The translations under genes were made by a program, and so were the position numbers. DNA of 38,870 bases from JALZBL01 sp040004775 (GTDB lineage Bacteria; Actinomycetota; Actinomycetes; Mycobacteriales; Jatrophihabitantaceae). The first letter of the stretch is position 1. Every line of letters starts with the position of its first letter. Location of the stretch: positions 1 through 38,870 of the forward strand of contig JBDUAD010000012.1 in assembly GCA_040004775.1 (NCBI GenBank), read 5' to 3'. Below, in pieces: positions 36,564-38,870 of this stretch. The notes under the pieces are model-generated. The model saw nothing but the letters and a program-made list of their open reading frames with translations. It had not been told where the DNA came from and ran no database searches.

Positions 36564-37604
36564 GCCACCGGCGCATCCGCGGGGCCGGCGGCGGGGTCGA
36601 CTTCGTCGGCGGCGTCGACGATGGAGGGACCGGACTGGAGCCGTCGGCGGCGTTGGACCGGCTGGGTGTGGGCCGCCTTGTTGGTGGCGCTCGTCGGCCT
36701 GATCGGCGTGCCAACCGACCGCGGCAGCCTGCTTCTGATCGTCGTCTCGGGGCTGGGCATCACGTGTCTCGGCCGGGGATGGAAGGCATTCGGCCGGGTA
36801 CTGCTGGACTGGTTACCGTTCACCGCCGCCCTCGTCGTGTGGGACGTCAGCCGCGGCATCGCCGACGCCGTGGGTCTGCCTTTGCACGTTTCGGACGTGG
36901 CCGGCGCCGACCGGTTCCTCTTCGGCGGAACCGTGCCCACGGTGTGGATGCAGAACCACTACTTCGATCCCGGGCGGGTGCACTGGTACGACGCGGTGGC
37001 CACCTTGGTCTACGCCACCCACTTCCTGGCCACTCCCGTGCTGGCCGCGGTGCTCTACCTGGGGGACCGACACGTGTGGCTGGCCTTCGTGCGTCGGGTG
37101 CTTGCCCTCGCCATCGCCGGGCTGGTCACCTACGTCCTCTTCCCGGCCGCACCGCCCTGGTACGCCGCGCGCGAGGGCGTCATCGACCCGGTGGTGCGCG
37201 CGTCGTCGCGCGGCTACATCTGGCTGCACATCAACAAGGCCGGCAACCTGCTGCGTGAGGGTCAGGTGGCGGCCAACCCCGTGGCCGCCATGCCGTCCCT
37301 GCACACCGCCTACGCCACGATCATCGCGATCTGTCTCATGGCCGCCCTGCGAACGCCCTTGCGGTGGCTGCTGCTGGCCTACCCGGTGGCCATGGGCCTG
37401 TCGCTGGTGTACCTCGGCGAGCATTACGTCGTGGACCTGCTTGCCGGTGTTCTCTACGCCGTCGCGGTGGACCGGGCGGTCGGCGTATACGAGGGTCGGC
37501 GGGGCCTCGGCGGAGTCTGGTCGATCGGCGCCGACGGCCAGCGGCAAGGGGGCGGCAATACCACCGACGCTCGCGACCCGTCCGGAGCGACACGCCGCAG
37601 CTGA
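36561..37604 (+). CDS. PAP2-superfamily membrane protein
   Basis: A 347-residue polytopic membrane protein of the PAP2 / inositolphosphotransferase-like superfamily. About six hydrophobic helices begin near residue 34. Catalytic motifs are 'MPSLHTAYA' at 244-252 and 'GEHYVVD' at 286-292, whose histidines form the phosphohistidine relay; 'FPAAPPWYA' precedes them. Members dephosphorylate or transfer lipid phosphates at the outer membrane face; some actinobacterial relatives act on mannoside or inositol lipids. The C-terminal ~45 residues are hydrophilic and Gly-rich. It is divergent from acnA. The exact substrate is not readable. Confidence 0.87.
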   Translation: MATGASAGPAAGSTSSAASTMEGPDWSRRRRWTGWVWAALLVALVGLIGVPTDRGSLLLIVVSGLGITCLGRGWKAFGRVLLDWLPFTAALVVWDVSRGIADAVGLPLHVSDVAGADRFLFGGTVPTVWMQNHYFDPGRVHWYDAVATLVYATHFLATPVLAAVLYLGDRHVWLAFVRRVLALAIAGLVTYVLFPAAPPWYAAREGVIDPVVRASSRGYIWLHINKAGNLLREGQVAANPVAAMPSLHTAYATIIAICLMAALRTPLRWLLLAYPVAMGLSLVYLGEHYVVDLLAGVLYAVAVDRAVGVYEGRRGLGGVWSIGADGQRQGGGNTTDARDPSGATRRS

Positions 37605-37708
37605 GCAATTTGTGGCGCGTGGGACTTGTGTGACTGCTGGTGCCATGCTTCCCTGAACATCGGGACCGAAGCTGCGCGACGCTGCGCGGAACCGTTATCG
37701 GTCCGGTG

Positions 37709-37714
37709 AAGGGG
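37709..37714 (+). promoter_or_regulatory. Shine-Dalgarno setting the start of the coiled-coil secreted protein
   Basis: AAGGGG sits 6 bases before GTG at 37721 and lies inside the alternative longer frame from GTG 37706, so 37721 is the better start. Confidence 0.65.
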
Positions 37715-37720
37715 ATCTTC

Positions 37721-38870
37721 GTGTCGTTTCCACCGCTCGCGCCTCGGTCGTCCCGGGTGATCGTGCCGGGCTGGCGACGGCGCGCCCTCGGCCTGGCTCT
37801 GGCCGCCACGACGGGCCTCCTGCTGGCCACCGCAGTGAGCGTCGCGCCGGCGGGCACCGCGACCGCCGTCGCCGCCCCCGTCCCGACCAAGCCGAGCGAT
37901 CCCAGTGACAGCGAGATCGCCCGCGCCGCCGCGGCGAAGGCTCAGGCCGCACGCGACGTCGGTCGACTTTCGGCCCTGGTGGCCAGCATCGATTCCGAGC
38001 TCACCCGCCTCGATGGGCAGGCCGAGCTGGCCAAGGAGAAGTACCTCAAGGCGTTGTGGGACCTACAGGTTGCCAAGACCGCGGCGGTCAAGGCGCGCGC
38101 CGCAGTGGCCGCCGCGCAGAAGCGCGTGGACACCGCGCACGCCCGCTTCGGTCAGTTCATCGTCGCGGCCTACAAGAACACCGGTGACGACAACGTCCTA
38201 TTGACGTCCTCGGATCCCAACGTGCTGCTGACGCGAGGCGACCTGAGCCGCTACGCCACCGCTGCCCAGCGCGGCGCGATCGACGAGCTTTCCCAGGCGA
38301 CGGTGGCCCGGTCCAACGCCGACGCCGAAGCCCGCATTGCCGTCGATCGGCAGAAAGCGCTCACCACGGCGGCGAACGAGGCCCAGCAGGCCGCCGTGGC
38401 CGCCGTCGCCGCAGCCAGGGACCGGCGGGCCGGCCTGCTGGCCCAGAAGAGCCAGTACGAGACCCAACTGACCGCCGCCGGTATCGCCCTCACCGGGCTG
38501 CAGGACAAGCGTGCGGCGTTCCTGGTCTGGAAGGCCGCCGAGGCCAAGCGCCTCGCCGAGGAGGCAGCACGTAGGGCCGCCCTGCGCGCGGCCCAGGAGC
38601 GCGCTCGCCAGCAGGCCGCCGCCCGGGAGGCCGCCGCGCAATTGCGCACGCTCAGGGCCAAGCAGCGAGCCGCGGATCGCGCCCGCAGAAACGCCTCCTC
38701 CGCCGGAAGCACGTCCGGTGGCGGCGGCTCCGGTGGCGGTGGCGGGAGCGGTGCTGGCTCGAGCGGCGGTAGCTCCGGTGGCGGTGGCTCGGACACCAGT
38801 GGCTCCGGTGGGTCCAGCAGTGGTGGGTCCAGCAGTGGTGGGTCCAGCAGTGGTGGGTCCAGCAGTGGTG
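37721..38870 (+). CDS. Secreted coiled-coil protein, probable peptidoglycan hydrolase N-terminus (partial)
   Basis: At least 383 codons, open at the window end. A signal peptide is clear: 'GWRRRALGLALAATTGLLLATA' region (charged then hydrophobic) with likely cleavage after an Ala-rich stretch. Residues ~60-320 are Ala/Gln/Arg-rich heptad coiled coil, as in the regulatory arms of RipA/RipC-like NlpC/P60 or M23 hydrolases. A Gly/Ser tail then ends in four 15-bp repeats encoding GGSSS. In related proteins a catalytic domain follows such a linker; here it would lie outside the window, so the hydrolase call is inferred. Only antisense frames are long open in the other strand. Confidence 0.7.
   Translation, partial: MSFPPLAPRSSRVIVPGWRRRALGLALAATTGLLLATAVSVAPAGTATAVAAPVPTKPSDPSDSEIARAAAAKAQAARDVGRLSALVASIDSELTRLDGQAELAKEKYLKALWDLQVAKTAAVKARAAVAAAQKRVDTAHARFGQFIVAAYKNTGDDNVLLTSSDPNVLLTRGDLSRYATAAQRGAIDELSQATVARSNADAEARIAVDRQKALTTAANEAQQAAVAAVAAARDRRAGLLAQKSQYETQLTAAGIALTGLQDKRAAFLVWKAAEAKRLAEEAARRAALRAAQERARQQAAAREAAAQLRTLRAKQRAADRARRNASSAGSTSGGGGSGGGGGSGAGSSGGSSGGGGSDTSGSGGSSSGGSSSGGSSSGGSSSG
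38807..38866. repeat. 15-bp tandem repeat x 4, continuing past the window
   Basis: Four exact copies of GGTGGGTCCAGCAGT (38807, 38822, 38837, 38852) and the start of a fifth encode a Gly-Gly-Ser-Ser-Ser linker. The array is cut by the window end, so its length is unknown. Confidence 0.9.

Overview
The window is a high-GC chromosomal segment typical of an actinomycete: very strong third-position GC, frequent GTG starts, actinobacterial gene families, and gene order resembling the Streptomyces pentose-phosphate / heme A / suf neighbourhood and its acn and rok7B7-xylFGH neighbourhood (order recalled, not searched). The genus cannot be fixed by reading alone. I see no rRNA, tRNA, insertion sequence, prophage or CRISPR array. 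Coding density is high and no gap exceeds 300 bp.

Layout. (1) 61-6952, minus strand: the oxidative and non-oxidative pentose phosphate cluster tkt-tal-zwf-opcA-pgl. (2) 7122-10418, plus strand: ctaB (heme O synthase), then an ATP-grasp ligase overlapping a DUF445 membrane protein. (3) 10518-13956, minus strand: an ABC-2 exporter (ATPase, permease) coupled to ctaA (heme A synthase), preceded by a PlsC-type acyltransferase. (4) 14019-20304, plus strand: a complete SUF iron-sulfur operon, sufR-sufB-sufD-sufC-sufS-sufU-sufT, mostly joined by ATGA overlaps. (5) 20360-26330, plus strand: DUF2236/MpaB oxygenase, ABC-F ATPase, a 69-residue HTH protein, an enoyl-CoA hydratase-like protein and an ABC half-exporter. 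(6) 26285-31132, minus strand: a CUT2 sugar transporter operon (xylF-xylG-xylH) ending in a ROK regulator, with a divergent GH2 glycosidase at 31366-33321. (7) 33414-36484, minus strand: an MT0933-like small protein and aconitase. (8) 36561-38870, plus strand: a PAP2-superfamily membrane protein and a secreted coiled-coil protein cut by the window end.

The genes are mainly housekeeping metabolism. The pentose phosphate cluster gives NADPH and pentoses, ctaA/ctaB supply heme A for cytochrome oxidase, and the SUF operon builds Fe-S clusters used by enzymes such as the aconitase encoded here. The xyl-ROK-GH2 block looks like sugar capture, regulation and intracellular hydrolysis.

I do not see a clearly novel defence or mobile system. 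The most interesting signals are regulatory: seven start codons placed 6-7 bp after a -10-like hexamer (candidate leaderless mRNAs), a 17-bp perfect inverted repeat between xylF and xylG, a 22-bp near-perfect palindrome upstream of aconitase, a direct repeat flanking the sufR -10, and an uncharacterised ATP-grasp/DUF445 pair between the heme A genes.
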